Source: Edaphochlamys debaryana
Lineage: Eukaryota > Chlorophyta > Chlorophyceae > Chlamydomonadales
DNA: 64,000 nucleotides
Direction of reading: 5' to 3'
Assembly (NCBI GenBank): GCA_016858145.1
Contig: JAEHOE010000069.1
Coordinates: 577,908-641,907, forward strand
In this document: piece by piece, positions 22,811 through 35,806 of the stretch
Numbering within the stretch: the first letter of the stretch is position 1
How the letters are laid out: every line of letters begins with the position of its first letter
Notes under the pieces: model-generated
Seen by the model: only the letters and a program-made list of their open reading frames with translations
Told to the model about the DNA's origin: nothing
Database searches by the model: none
Made by a program: the position numbers and the translations under genes

Positions 22811-24804
22811 GTCCGCCCTCGGCGGCTTGCCTGCCCGCTGCGGCGGCGCCTCGTTCGTCCGCCCTCGGCGGCTCGCCTGCCCTCTGCGGCGGCGCCTCGT
22901 GCGTCTGCCCTCGGCGGCTCGCCTGCCCCGGCGGCGGCGGCACCTCGTGCGTCCGCCCTCGGCGGCTCGCCTGCCTCGGCGGCGGCGGCGCCTCGTGCGT
23001 CTGCCCTCGCCGGCTTGCCAGCCTTGTGGCGGCGCCTCGTGCCTTCGCCCTCGGCGGCCTGCCTGCCCTCTGCGGCGGCGCCTCGTGCGTCTGCCCTCGG
23101 CGGCTTGCCTGGCCACTGCGGCGGCGCCTCGTTCGTCCGCCCTCGGCGGCTCGCCTGCCCTCTGCGGCGGCGCCTCGTGCGTCCGCCCTCGGCGGCTTGC
23201 CTGCCCGCTGCGGCGGCGCCTCGTTCGTCCGCCCTCGGCGGCTTGCCTGCCCCGGCGGCGGCGGCGCCTCGTGCGTCTGCGCTCGCCGGCTTGCCAGCCT
23301 TGTGGCGGCGCCTCGTGCCTTCGCCCTCGGCGGCCTGCCTGCCCTCTGCGGCGGCGCCTCGTGCGTCTGCCCTCGGCGGCTTGCCTGCCCTCTGCGGCGG
23401 CGCCTCGTTCGTCCGCCCTCGGCGGCTCGCCTGCCCTCTGCGGCGGCGCCTCGTGCGTCCGCCCTCGGCGGCTCGCCTGCCCTCTGCGGCGGCGCCTCGT
23501 GCGTCCGCCCTCGGCGGCTCGCCTGCCCCGGCGGCGGCGGCGCCTCGTGCGTCTGCCCTCGGCGGCTTGCCTGCCTTGTGGCGGCGCCTCGTGCCTCCGC
23601 CCTCGGCGGCTCGCCTGCCTCGGCGACGGCGGCGCCTCGTGCCTTCGCCCTCGGCGGCCTGCCTGCCCTCTGCGGCGGCGCCTCGTGCGTCCGCCCTCGG
23701 CGGCTTGCCTGCCCGCTGCGGCGGCGCCTCGTTCGTCCGCCCTCGGCGGCTCGCCTGCCCTCTGCGGCGGCGTCTCGTGCGTCTGCCCTCGGCGGCTCGC
23801 CTGCCCCGGCGGCGGCGGCGCCTCGTGCGTCCGCCCTCGGCGGCTCGCCTGCCTCGGCGGCGGCGGCGCCTCGTGCCTTCGCCCTCGCCGGCTTGCCTGC
23901 CTTGTCGCGGCGCCTCGTGCCTCCGCCCTCGGCGGCTCGCCTGCCTCGGCGACGGCGGCGCCTCGTGCCTTCGCCCTCGGCGGCCTGCCTGCCCTCTGCG
24001 GCGGCGCCTCGTGCGTCCGCCCTCGGCGGCTTGCCTGCCCGCTGCGGCGGCGCCTCGTTCGTCCGCCCTCGGCGGCTCGCCTGCCCCGGCGGCGGCGGCG
24101 CCTCGTGCGTCTGCGCTCGCCGGCTTGCCAGCCTTGTGGCGGCGCCTCGTGCCTTCGCCCTCGGCGGCCTGCCTGCCCTCTGCGGCGGCGCCTCGTGCGT
24201 CTGCCCTCGGCGGCTTGCCTGCCCACTGCGGCGGCGCCTCGTTCGTCCGCCCTCGGCGGCTCGCCTGCCCTCTGCGGCGGCGCCTCGTGCGTCCGCCCTC
24301 GGCGGCTTGCCTGCCCGCTGCGGCGGCGCCTCGTTCGTCCGCCCTCGGCGGCTCGCCTGCCCCGGCGGCGGCGGCGCCTCGTGCGTCTGCGCTCGCCGGC
24401 TTGCCAGCCTTGTGGCGGCGCCTCGTGCCTTCGCCCTCGGCGGCCTGCCTGCCCTCTGCGGCGGCGCCTCGTGCGTCTGCCCTCGGCGGCTTGCCTGCCC
24501 TCTGCGGCGGCGCCTCGTTCGTCCGCCCTCGGCGGCTCGCCTGCCCTCTGCGGCGGCGCCTCGTGCGTCCGCCCTCGGCGGCTCGCCTGCCCTCTGCGGC
24601 GGCGCCTCGTGCGTCCGCCCTCGGCGGCTCGCCTGCCTCGGCGGCGGCGGCGCCTCGTGCGTCTGCCCTCGCCGGCTTGCCTGCCTTGTGGCGGCGCCTC
24701 GTGCCTCCGCCCTCAGCGGCTCGCTTGCCTCGGCGACGGCGGCGCCTCGTCCCTTCGCCCTCGGCGGCCTGCCTGCCCTCTGCGGCGGCGCCTCGTGCGT
24801 CCGC

Positions 24805-27800
24805 CCTAGGCGGCTTGCCTGCCCGCTGCAGCGGCGCCTCGTGCGTCCGCCCTCGGCGGCTCGCCTGCCCCGGCGGCGGCGGCGCCTCGTGCGTCTGCTC
24901 TCGCCGGCTTGCCTGCCCTCTGCGGCGGCGGCGCCTCGTGCCTCCACCCTCGGCGGCTCGCCTGCCTCGGCGACGGCGGCGCCTCGTGCCTTCGCCATCG
25001 GCGGTTTGCCTGCCTCGGCGACGGCGGCGCCTCGTGCCTCCGCCCTCGGCGGCTCGGCTGCCTCGGCGACGGCGGCGCCTCGTGCCTTCGCCTACGGCGG
25101 CCTGCCTGCCCTCTGCGGCGGCGCCTCGTGCGTCCGCCCTCGGCGGCTTGCCTGCCCGCTGCGGCAGCGCCTCGTTCGTCCGCCCTCGGCGGCTCGCCTG
25201 CCCCGGCGGCGGCGGCGCCTCGTGCGTCTGCCCTCGGCGGCTTGCCTGCCCTCTGCGGCGGCGGCGCCTCGTTCGTCCGCCCTCGGCGGCTCGCCTGCCC
25301 CCGCGGCGGCGGCGCCTCGTGCGTCCGCCCTCGGCGGCTTGCCTGCCCGCTGCGGCGGCGCCTCGTTCGTCCGCCCTCGGCGGCTCGCCTGCCCCGGCGG
25401 CGGCGGCGCCTCGTGCGTCCGCCCTCGCCGGCTTGCCTGCCTTGTGGCGGCGCCTCGTGCCTCCGCCCTCGGCGGCTCGCCTGCCTCGGCGACGGCGGCG
25501 CCTCGTGCCTTCGCCCTCGGCGGCCTGCCTGCCCTCTGCGGCGGTTGCCTCGTGCGTCCGCCCTCGGCGGCTTGCCTGCCCGCTGCGGCGGCGCCTCGTT
25601 CGTCCGCCCTCGGCGGCTCGCCTGCCCCGGCGGCGGCGGCGCCTCGTGCGTCTGCCCTCGCCGGCTTGCCTGCCTTGTGGCGGCGCCTCGTGCCTCCGCC
25701 CTCGGCGGCTCGCTTGCCTCGGCGACGGCGGCGCCTCGTGCCTTCACCCTCGGCGGCCTGCCTGCCCTCTGCGGCGGCGCCTCGTGCGTCCGCCCTCGGC
25801 GGCTCGCCTGCCCCGGCGGCGGCGGCGCCTCGTGCGTCTGCCCTCGGCGGCTTGCCTGCCTTGTGGCGGCGCCTCGTGCCTCCGCCCTCGGCGGCTCGCC
25901 TGCCTCGGCGACGGCGGCGCCTCGTGCCTTCGCCCTCGGCGGCCTGCCTGCCCTCTGCGGCGGCGCCTCGTGCGTCCGCCCTCGGCGGCTTGCCTGCCCG
26001 CTGCGGCGGCGCCTCGTTCGTCCGCCCTCGGCGGCTCGCCTGCCCCGGCGGCGGCGGCGCCTCGTGCGTCTGCCCTCGCCGGCTTGCCTGCCTTGTGGCG
26101 GCGCCTCGTGCCTCCGCCCTCGGCGGCTCGCTTGCCTCGGCGACGGCGGCGCCTCGTGCCTTCGCCCTCGGCGGCCTGCCTGCCCTCTGCGGCGGCGCCT
26201 CGTGCGTCTGCCCTCGGCGGCTTGCCTGCCCGCTGCGGCGGCGCCTCGTTCGTCCGCCCTCGGCGGCTCGCCTGCCCTCTGCGGCGGCGCCTCGTGCGTC
26301 TGCCCTCGGCGGCTTGCCTGCCTTGTGGCGGCGCCTCGTGCCTCCGCCCTCGGCGGCTTGCCTGCCTCGGCGACGGCGGCGCCTCGTGCCTTCGCCCTCG
26401 GCGGCCTGCCTGCCCTCTGCGGCGGCGCCTCGTGCGTCCGCCCTCGGCGGCTTGCCTGCCCGCTGCGGCGGCGCCTCGTGCGTCCGCCCTCGGCGGCTCG
26501 CCTGCCCCGGCGGCGGCGGCGCCTCGTGCGTCTGCCCTCGCCGGCTTGCCTGCCTTGTGGCGGCGCCTCGTGCCTCCGCCCTCGGCGGATCGCTTGCCTC
26601 GGCGACGGCGGCGCCTCGTCCCTTCGCCCTCGGCGGCCTGCCTGCCCTCTGCGGCGGCGCCTCGTGCGTCCGCCCTAGGCGGCTTGCCTGCCCGCTGCGG
26701 CGGCGCCTCGTGCGTCGGCCCTCGGCGGCTCGCCTGCCCCGGCGGCGGCGGCGCCTTGTGCGTCTGCCCTCGCCGGCTTGCCTGCCCTCTGCGGCGGCGG
26801 CGCCTCGTGCCTCCACCCTCGGCGGCTCGCCTGCCTCGGCGACGGCGGCGCCTCGTGCCTTCGCCATCGGCGGTTTGCCTGCCTTGGCGACGGCGGCGCC
26901 TCGTGCCTCCGCCCTCGGCGGCTCGGCTGCCTCGGCGACGGCGGCGCCTCGTGCCTTCGCCTACGGCGGCCTGCCTGCCCTCTGCGGCGGCGCCTCGTGC
27001 GTCCGCCCTCGGCGGCTTGCCTGCCCGCTGCGGCAGCGCCTCGTTCGTCCGCCCTCGGCGGCTCGCCTGCCCCGGCGGCGGCGGCGCCTCGTGCGTCTGC
27101 CCTCGGCGGCTTGCCTGCCCTCTGCGGCGGCGGCGCCTCGTTCGTCCGCCCTCGGCGGCTCGCCTGCCCCCGCGGCGGCGGCGCCTCGTGCGTCCGCCCT
27201 CGGCGGCTTGCCTGCCCGCTGCGGCGGCGCCTCGTTCGTCCGCCCTCGGCGGCTCGCCTGCCCCGGCGGCGGCGGCGCCTCGTGCGTCCGCCCTCGCCGG
27301 CTTGCCTGCCTTGTGGCGGCGCCTCGTGCCTCCGCCCTCGGCGGCTCGCCTGCCTCGGCGACGGCGGCGCCTCGTGCCTTCGCCCTCGGCGGCCTGCCTG
27401 CCCTCTGCGGCGGCGCCTCGTGCGTCCGCCCTCGGCGGCTTGCCTGCCCGCTGCGGCGGCGCCTCGTTCGTCCGCCCTCGGCGGCTCGCCTGCCCCGGCG
27501 GCGGCGGCGCCTCGTGCGTCTGCCCTCGCCGGCTTGCCTGCCTTGTGGCGGCGCCTCGTGCCTCCGCCCTCGGCGGCTCGCTTGCCTCGGCGACGGCGGC
27601 GCCTCGTGCCTTCGCCCTCGGCGGCCTGCCTGCCCTCTGCGGCGGCGCCTCGTGCGTCTGCCCTCGGCGGCTTGCCTGCCCGCTGCGGCGGCGCCTCGTT
27701 CGTCCGCCCTCGGCGGCTCGCCTGCCCTCTGCGGCGGCGCCTCGTGCGTCTGCCCTCGGCGGCTTGCCTGCCTTGTGGCGGCGCCTCGTGCCTCCGCCCT

Positions 27801-30800
27801 CGGCGGCTTGCCTGCCTCGGCGACGGCGGCGCCTCGTGCCTTCGCCCTCGGCGGCCTGCCTGCCCTCTGCGGCGGCGCCTCGTGCGTCCGCCCTCGGCGG
27901 CTTGCCTGCCCGCTGCGGCGGCGCCTCGTGCGTCCGCCCTCGGCGGCTCGCCTGCCCCGGCGGCGGCGGCGCCTCGTGCGTCTGCCCTCGCCGGCTTGCC
28001 TGCCTTGTGGCGGCGCCTCGTGCCTCCGCCCTCGGCGGCTCGCTTGCCTCGGCGACGGCGGCGCCTCGTCCCTTCGCCCTCGGCGGCCTGCCTGCCCTCT
28101 GCGGCGGCGCCTCGTGCGTCCGCCCTAGGCGGCTTGCCTGCCCGCTGCGGCGGCGCCTCGTGCGTCGGCCCTCGGCGGCTCGCCTGCCCCGGCGGCGGCG
28201 GCGCCTTGTGCGTCTGCCCTCGCCGGCTTGCCTGCCCTCTGCGGCGGCGGCGCCTCGTGCCTCCACCCTCGGCGGCTCGCCTGCCTCGGCGACGGCGGCG
28301 CCTCGTGCCTTCGCCATCGGCGGTTTGCCTGCCTTGGCGACGGCGGCGCCTCGTGCCTCCGCCCTCGGCGGCTCGGCTGCCTCGGCGACGGCGGCGCCTC
28401 GTGCCTTCGCCTACGGCGGCCTGCCTGCCCTCTGCGGCGGCGCCTCGTGCGTCCGCCCTCGGCGGCTTGCCTGCCCGCTGCGGCAGCGCCTCGTTCGTCC
28501 GCCCTCGGCGGCTCGCCTGCCCCGGCGGCGGCGGCGCCTCGTGCGTCTGCCCTCGGCGGCTTGCCTGCCCTCTGCGGCGGCGGCGCCTCGTTCGTCCGCC
28601 CTCGGCGGCTCGCCTGCCCCCGCGGCGGCGGCGCCTCGTGCGTCCGCCCTCGGCGGCTTGCCTGCCCGCTGCGGCGGCGCCTCGTTCGTCCGCCCTCGGC
28701 GGCTCGCCTGCCCCGGCGGCGGCGGCGCCTCGTGCGTCCGCCCTCGCCGGCTTGCCTGCCTTGTGGCGGCGCCTCGTGCCTCCGCCCTCGGCGGCTCGCC
28801 TGCCTCGGCGACGGCGGCGCCTCGTGCCTTCGCCCTCGGCGGCCTGCCTGCCCTCTGCGGCGGCGCCTCGTGCGTCCGCCCTCGGCGGCTTGCCTGCCCG
28901 CTGCGGCGGCGCCTCGTTCGTCCGCCCTCGGCGGCTCGCCTGCCCCGGCGGCGGCGGCGCCTCGTGCGTCTGCCCTCGCCGGCTTGCCTGCCTTGTGGCG
29001 GCGCCTCGTGCCTCCGCCCTCGGCGGCTCGCCTGCCTCGGCGACGGCGGCGCCTCGTGCCTCCGCCCTCGGCGGCCTGCCTGCCCTCTGCGGCAGCGCCT
29101 CGTGCGTCTGCCCTCGGCGGCTTGCCTGCCCGCTGCGGCGGCGCCTCTTTCGTCCGCCCTCGGCGGCTCGCCTGCCCCGGCGGCGGCGGCGCCTCGTGCG
29201 TCTGCCCTCGCCGGCTTGCCTGCCTTGTGGCGGCGCCTCGTGCCTCCGCCCTCGGCGGCTCGCCTGCCTCAGCGACGGCGGCGCCTCGTGCCTTCGCCCT
29301 CGGCGGCCTGCCTGCCCTCTGCGGCGGCGCCTCGTGCGTCCGCCCTCGGCGGCTTGCCTGCCCGCTGCGGCGGCGCCTCGTTCGTCCGCCCTCGGCGGCT
29401 CGCCTGCCCCGGCGGCGGCGGCGCCTCGTGCGTCTGCCCTCGCCGGCTTGCCTGCCTTGTGGCGGCGCCTCGTGCCTCCGCCCTCGGCGGCTCGCTTGCC
29501 TCGGCGACGGCGGCGCCTCGTGCCTTCGCCCTCGGCGGCCTGCCTGCCCTCTGCGGCGGCGCCTCGTGCGTCTGCCCTCGGCGGCTTGCCTGCCCGCTGC
29601 GGCGGCGCCTCGTTCGTCCGCCCTCGGCGGCTCGCCTGCCCTCTGCGGCGGCGCCTCGTGCGTCTGCCCTCGGCGGCTTGCCTGCCTTGTGGCGGCGCCT
29701 CGTGCCTCCGCCCTCGGCGGCTTGCCTGCCTCGGCGACGGCGGCGCCTCGTGCCTTCGCCCTCGGCGGCCTGCCTGCCCTCTGCGGCGGCGCCTCGTGCG
29801 TCCGCCCTCGGCGGCTTGCCTGCCCGCTGCGGCGGCGCCTCGTGCGTCCGCCCTCGGCGGCTCGCCTGCCCCGGCGGCGGCGGCGCCTCGTGCGTCTGCC
29901 CTCGCCGGCTTGCCTGCCTTGTGGCGGCGCCTCGTGCCTCCGCCCTCGGCGGCTCGCTTGCCTCGGCGACGGCGGCGCCTCGTCCCTTCGCCCTCGGCGG
30001 CCTGCCTGCCCTCTGCGGCGGCGCCTCGTGCGTCCGCCCTAGGCGGCTTGCCTGCCCGCTGCGGCGGCGCCTCGTGCGTCGGCCCTCGGCGGCTCGCCTG
30101 CCCCGGCGGCGGCGGCGCCTTGTGCGTCTGCCCTCGCCGGCTTGCCTGCCCTCTGCGGCGGCGGCGCCTCGTGCCTCCACCCTCGGCGGCTCGCCTGCCT
30201 CGGCGACGGCGGCGCCTCGTGCCTTCGCCATCGGCGGTTTGCCTGCCTCGGCGACGGCGGCGCCTCGTGCCTCCGCCCTCGGCGGCTCGCCTGCCCCGGC
30301 GGCGGCGGCGCCTCGTGCGTCTGCCCTCGGCGGCTGGCCTGCCCTCTGCGGCGGCGGCGCCTCGTTCGTCCGCCCTCGGCGGCTCGCCTGCCCCGGCGGC
30401 GGCGGCGCCTCGTGCGTCCACCCTCGGCGGCTCGGCTGCCCCGGCGGCGGCGGCGCCTCGTGCGTCCGCCCTCGGCGGCTTGCCTGCCCGCTGCGGCGGC
30501 GCCTCGTTCGTCCGCCCTCGGCGGCTCGCCTGCCCCGGCGGCGGCGGCGCCTCGTGCGTCTGCCCTCGCCGGCTTGCCTGCCTTGTGGCGGCGCCTCGTG
30601 CCTCCGCCCTCGGCGGCTCGCCTGCCTCGGCGACGGCGGCGCCTCGTGCCTTCGCCCTCGGCGGCCTGCCTGCCCTCTGCGGCGGCGCCTCGTGCGTCCG
30701 CCCTCGGCGGCTTGCCTGCCCGCTGCGGCGGCGCCTCGTTCGTCCGCCCTCGGCGGCTCGCCTGCCCCGGCGGCGGCGGCGCCTCGTGCGTCTGCCCTCG

Positions 30801-32098
30801 CCGGCTTGCCTGCCTTGTGGCGGCGCCTCGTGCCTCCGCCCTCAGCGGCTCGCTTGCCTCGGCGACGGCGGCGCCTCGTGCCTTCGCCATCGGCGGCCTG
30901 CCTGCCCTCTGCGGCGGCGCCTCGTGCGTCCGCCCTAGGCGGCTTGCCTGCCCGCTGCGGCGGCGCCTCGTTCGTCCGCCCTCGGCGGCTCGCCTGCCCC
31001 GGCGGCGGCGGCGCCTCGTGCGTCTGCCCTCGCCAGCTTGCCTCTGAGGCGGCGCCGCGTGCGTCTGCCCTCGGCGGCTTGCCTGTCGCTGCGGCGGCGC
31101 CTCGTTCGTCCGCCCTCGGCGGCTCGCCTGCCCTCTGCGGCGGCGCCTCGTGCGTCTGCCCTTGGCGGCTTGCCTGCCTTGTGGCGGCGCCTCGTGCCTC
31201 CGCCCTCGGCGGCTCGCTTGCCTCGGCGACGGCGGCGCCTCGTGCCTTCGCCCTCGGCGGCCTGCCTGCCCTCTGCGGCGGCGCCTCGTGCGTCTGCCCT
31301 CGGCGGCTTGCCTGCCCGCTGCGGCGGCGCCTCGTTCGTCCGCCCTCGGCGGCTCGCCTGCCCTCTGCGGCGGCGCCTCGTGCGTCTGCCCTCGGCGGCT
31401 TGCCTGCCTTGTGGCGGCGCCTCGTGCCTCCGCCCTCGGCGGCTCACTTGCCTCGGCGACGGCGGCGCCTCGTGCCTTCGCCCTCGGCGGCGTGTCTGCC
31501 CTCTGCGGCGGCGCCTCGTGCGTCCGCCCTCGGCGGCTTGCCTGCCCGCTGCGGCGGCGCCTCGTTCGTCCGCCCTCGGCGGCTCGCCTGCCCCGGCGGC
31601 GGCGGCGCCTCGTGCGTCTGCCCTCGCCAGCTTGCCTGCCTTGTGGCGGCGCCTCGTGCCTCCGCCCTCGGCGGCTCGCTTGCCTCGGCGACGGCGGCGC
31701 CTCGTCCCTTCGCCCTCGGCGGCCTGCCTGCCCTCTGCGGCGGCGCCTCGTGCGTCCCTCCTAGGCGGCTTGCCTGCCCGCTGCGGCGGCGCCTCGTGCG
31801 TCCGCCCTCGGCGGCTCGCCTGCCCCGGCGGCGGCGGCGCCTCATGCGTCTGCCCTCGCCGGCTTGCCTGCCCTCTGCGGCGGCGGCGCCTCGTGCCTCC
31901 ACCCTCGGCGGCTCGCCTGCCTCGGCGACGGCGGCGCCTCGTGCCTTCGCCATCGGCGGTTTGCCTGCCTCGGCGACGGCGGCGCCTCGTGCCTCCGCCC
32001 TCGGCGGCTCGGCTGCCTCGGCGACGGCGGCGCCTCGTCCCTTCGCCCTCGGCGGCCTGCCTGCCCTCTGCGGCGGCGCCTCGTGCGTCCGCCCTAGG
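24805..32098. repeat. Subdomain of satellite A marked by a CCTAGG variant unit
   Basis: The core variant ccctaggcgg occurs at 24805, 26674, 28124, 30038, 30934, 31760 and 32093, and I see it nowhere else in the array. Each is embedded in similar surrounding words, including 49-bp units with cctccaccctc. The spacings are 1869, 1450, 1914, 896, 826 and 333 bases. About 26.5-27.6 kb and 28.0-29.0 kb are near-identical at an offset of 1,450. This is a locally amplified subfamily. Confidence 0.8.
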
Positions 32099-32879
32099 CG
32101 GCTTGCCTGCCCGCTGCGGCGGCGCCTCGTGCGTCCGCCCTCGGCGGCTCGCCTGCCCCGGCGGCGGCGGCGCCTCGTGCGTCTGCCCTCGCCGGCTTGC
32201 CTGCCCTCTGCGGCGGCGGCGCCTCGTGCCTCCACCCTCGGCGGCTCGCCTGCCTCGGCGACGGCGGCGCCTCGTGCCTTCGCCATCGGCGGTTTGCCTG
32301 CCTCGGCGACGGCGGCGCCTCGTGCCTCCGCCCTCGGCGGCTCGGCTGCCTCGGCGACGGCGGCGCCTCGTGCCTTCGCCCTCGGCGGCCTGCCTGCCCT
32401 CTGCGGCGGCGCCTCGTGCGTCCGCCCTCGGCGGCTTGCCTGCCCGCTGCGGCGGCGCCTCGTTCGTCCGCCCTCGGCGGCTCGCCTGCCCCGGCGGCGG
32501 CGGCGCCTCGTGCGTCTGCCCTCGGCGGCTTGCCTGCCCTCTGCGGCGGCGGCGCCTCGTTCGTCCGCCCTCGGCGGCTCGCCTGCCCCGGCGGCGGCGG
32601 CGCCTCGTGCGTCCGCCCTCGGCGGCTTGCCTGCCCGCTGCGGCGGCGCCTTGTTCGTCCGCCCTCGGCGGCTCGCCTGCCCCGGCGGCGGCGGCGCCTC
32701 GTGCGTCTGCCCTCGCCGGCTTGCCTGCCTTGTGGCGGCGCCTCGTGCCTCCGCCCTCGGCGGCTCGCCTGCCTCGGCGACGGCGGCGCCTCGTGCCTTC
32801 GCCCTCGGCGGCCTGCCTGCCCTCTGCGGCGGCGCCTCGTGCGTCCGCCCTCGGCGGCTTGCCTGCCCGCTGCGGCGGC

Positions 32880-34306
32880 GCCTCGTTCGTCCGCCCTCGG
32901 CGGCTCTCCTGCCCCGGCGGCGGCGGCGCCTCGTGCGTCTGCCCTCGCCGGCTTGCCTGCCTTGTGGCGGCGCCTCGTGCCTCCGCCCTCGGCGGCTCAC
33001 TTGCCTCGGCGACGGCGGCGCCTCGTGCCTTCACCCTCGGCGGCCTGCCTGCCCTCTGCGGCGGCGCCTCGTGCGTCTGCCCTCGGCGGCTTGCCTGCCC
33101 GCTGCGGCGGCGCCTCGTTCGTCCGCCCTCGGCGGCTCGCCTGCCCTCTGCGGCAGCGCCTCGTGCGTCTGCCCTTGCCGGCTTGCCTGCCTTGTGGCGG
33201 CGCCTCGTGCCTCCGCCCTCGGCGGCTCGCCTGCCTCGGCGACGGCGGCGCCTCGTGCCTTCGCCCTCGGCGGCCTGCCTGCCCTCTGCGGCGGCGCCTC
33301 GTGCGTCCGCCCTCGGCGGCTTGCCTGCCCGCTGCGGCGGCGCCTCGTGCGTCCGCCCTCGGCGGCTCGCCTGCCCCGGCGGCGGCGGCGCCTCGTGCGT
33401 CTGCCCTCGGCGGCTTGCCTGCCCTCTGCGGCGGCGGCGCCTCGTGCCTGCACCCTCGGCGGCTCGCCTGCCTCGGCGACGGCGGCGCCTCGTGCCTTCG
33501 CCATCGGCGGTTTGCCTGCCTCGGCGACGGCGGCCCCTCGTGCGTCCGCCCTCGGCGGCTTGCCTGCCCGCTGCGGCGGCGCCTCGTGCGTCCGCCCTCG
33601 GCGGCTCGCCTGCCCCGGCGGCGGCGGCGCCTCGTGCGTCTGCCCTCGGCGGCTTGCCTGCCCTCTGCGGCGGCGGCGCCTCGTGCCTCCACCCTCGGCG
33701 GCTCGCCTGCCTCGGCGACGGCGGCGCCTCGTGCCTTCGCCATCGGCGGTTTGCCTGCCTCGGCGACGGCGGCGCCTCGTGCCTCCGCCCTCGGCGGCTC
33801 GCCTGCCTCGGCGACGGCGGCGCCTCGTGCCTTCGCCCTCGGCGGCCTGCCTGCCCTCTGCGGCGGCGCCTCGTGCGTCCGCCCTCGGCGGCTTGCCTGC
33901 CCGCTGCGGCGGCGCCTCGTTCGTCCGCCCTCGGCGGCTCGCCTGCCCCGGCGGCGGCGGCGCCTCGTGCGTCTGCCCTCGCCGGCTTGCCTGCCTTGTG
34001 GCGGCGCCTCGTGCCTCCGCCCTCGGCGGCTCGCTTGCCTCGGCGACGGCGGCGCCTCGTGCCTTCACCCTCGGCGGCCTGCCTGCCCTCTGCGGCGGCG
34101 CCTCGTGCGTCTGCCCTCGGCGGCTTGCCTGCCCGCTGCGGCGGCGCCTCGTTCGTCCGCCCTCGGCGGCTCGCCTGCCCTCTGCGGCGGCGCCTCGTGC
34201 GTCTGCCCTCGGCGGCTTGCCTGCCTTGTGGCGGCGCCTCGTGCCTCCGCCCTCGGCGGCTCGCCTGCCTCGGCGACGGCGGCGCCTCGTGCCTTCGCCC
34301 TCGGCG
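32880..34306. repeat. 1.43-kb higher-order block of satellite A, copy 1
   Basis: This block matches 34380-35806 at an exact offset of 1,500 bases with about four substitutions and no indels, roughly 99.7% identical. The match ends sharply where one copy continues into a tcggcggttt unit and the other into a tcggcggcct unit. Confidence 0.88.
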
Positions 34307-34379
34307 GTTTGCCTGCCTCGGCGACGGCGGCGCCTCGTGCGTCCGCCCTCGGCGGCTCGCCTGCCCCGGCGGCGGCGGC

Positions 34380-35806
34380 GCCTCGTTCGTCCGCCCTCGG
34401 CGGCTCGCCTGCCCCGGCGGCGGCGGCGCCTCGTGCGTCTGCCCTCGCCGGCTTGCCTGCCTTGTGGCGGCGTCTCGTGCCTCCGCCCTCGGCGGCTCAC
34501 TTGCCTCGGCGACGGCGGCGCCTCGTGCCTTCACCCTCGGCGGCCTGCCTGCCCTCTGCGGCGGCGCCTCGTGCGTCTGCCCTCGGCGGCTTGCCTGCCC
34601 GCTGCGGCGGCGCCTCGTTCGTCCGCCCTCGGCGGCTCGCCTGCCCTCTGCGGCGGCGCCTCGTGCGTCTGCCCTTGCCGGCTTGCCTGCCTTGTGGCGG
34701 CGCCTCGTGCCTCCGCCCTCGGCGGCTCGCCTGCCTCGGCGACGGCGGCGCCTCGTGCCTTCGCCCTCGGCGGCCTGCCTGCCCTCTGCGGCGGCGCCTC
34801 GTGCGTCCGCCCTCGGCGGCTTGCCTGCCCGCTGCGGCGGCGCCTCGTGCGTCCGCCCTCGGCGGCTCGCCTGCCCCGGCGGCGGCGGCGCCTCGTGCGT
34901 CTGCCCTCGGCGGCTTGCCTGCCCTCTGCGGCGGCGGCGCCTCGTGCCTGCACCCTCGGCGGCTCGCCTGCCTCGGCGACGGCGGCGCCTCGTGCCTTCG
35001 CCATCGGCGGTTTGCCTGCCTCGGCGACGGCGGCGCCTCGTGCGTCCGCCCTCGGCGGCTTGCCTGCCCGCTGCGGCGGCGCCTCGTGCGTCCGCCCTCG
35101 GCGGCTCGCCTGCCCCGGCGGCGGCGGCGCCTCGTGCGTCTGCCCTCGGCGGCTTGCCTGCCCTCTGCGGCGGCGGCGCCTCGTGCCTCCACCCTCGGCG
35201 GCTCGCCTGCCTCGGCGACGGCGGCGCCTCGTGCCTTCGCCATCGGCGGTTTGCCTGCCTCGGCGACGGCGGCGCCTCGTGCCTCCGCCCTCGGCGGCTC
35301 GCCTGCCTCGGCGACGGCGGCGCCTCGTGCCTTCGCCCTCGGCGGCCTGCCTGCCCTCTGCGGCGGCGCCTCGTGCGTCCGCCCTCGGCGGCTTGCCTGC
35401 CCGCTGCGGCGGCGCCTCGTTCGTCCGCCCTCGGCGGCTCGCCTGCCCCGGCGGCGGCGGCGCCTCGTGCGTCTGCCCTCGCCGGCTTGCCTGCCTTGTG
35501 GCGGCGCCTCGTGCCTCCGCCCTCGGCGGCTCGCTTGCCTCGGCGACGGCGGCGCCTCGTGCCTTCACCCTCGGCGGCCTGCCTGCCCTCTGCGGCGGCG
35601 CCTCGTGCGTCTGCCCTCGGCGGCTTGCCTGCCCGCTGCGGCGGCGCCTCGTTCGTCCGCCCTCGGCGGCTCGCCTGCCCTCTGCGGCGGCGCCTCGTGC
35701 GTCTGCCCTCGGCGGCTTGCCTGCCTTGTGGCGGCGCCTCGTGCCTCCGCCCTCGGCGGCTCGCCTGCCTCGGCGACGGCGGCGCCTCGTGCCTTCGCCC
35801 TCGGCG
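34380..35806. repeat. 1.43-kb higher-order block of satellite A, copy 2
   Basis: Second copy of 32880-34306. The near identity implies very recent duplication, younger than the LTR divergence of the host element. Confidence 0.88.

Noticed and set aside
4761..24998. Minus-strand open frame of 6,745 codons and similar reverse frames
   Set aside because: Same cause: reverse frames of the stop-free satellite.
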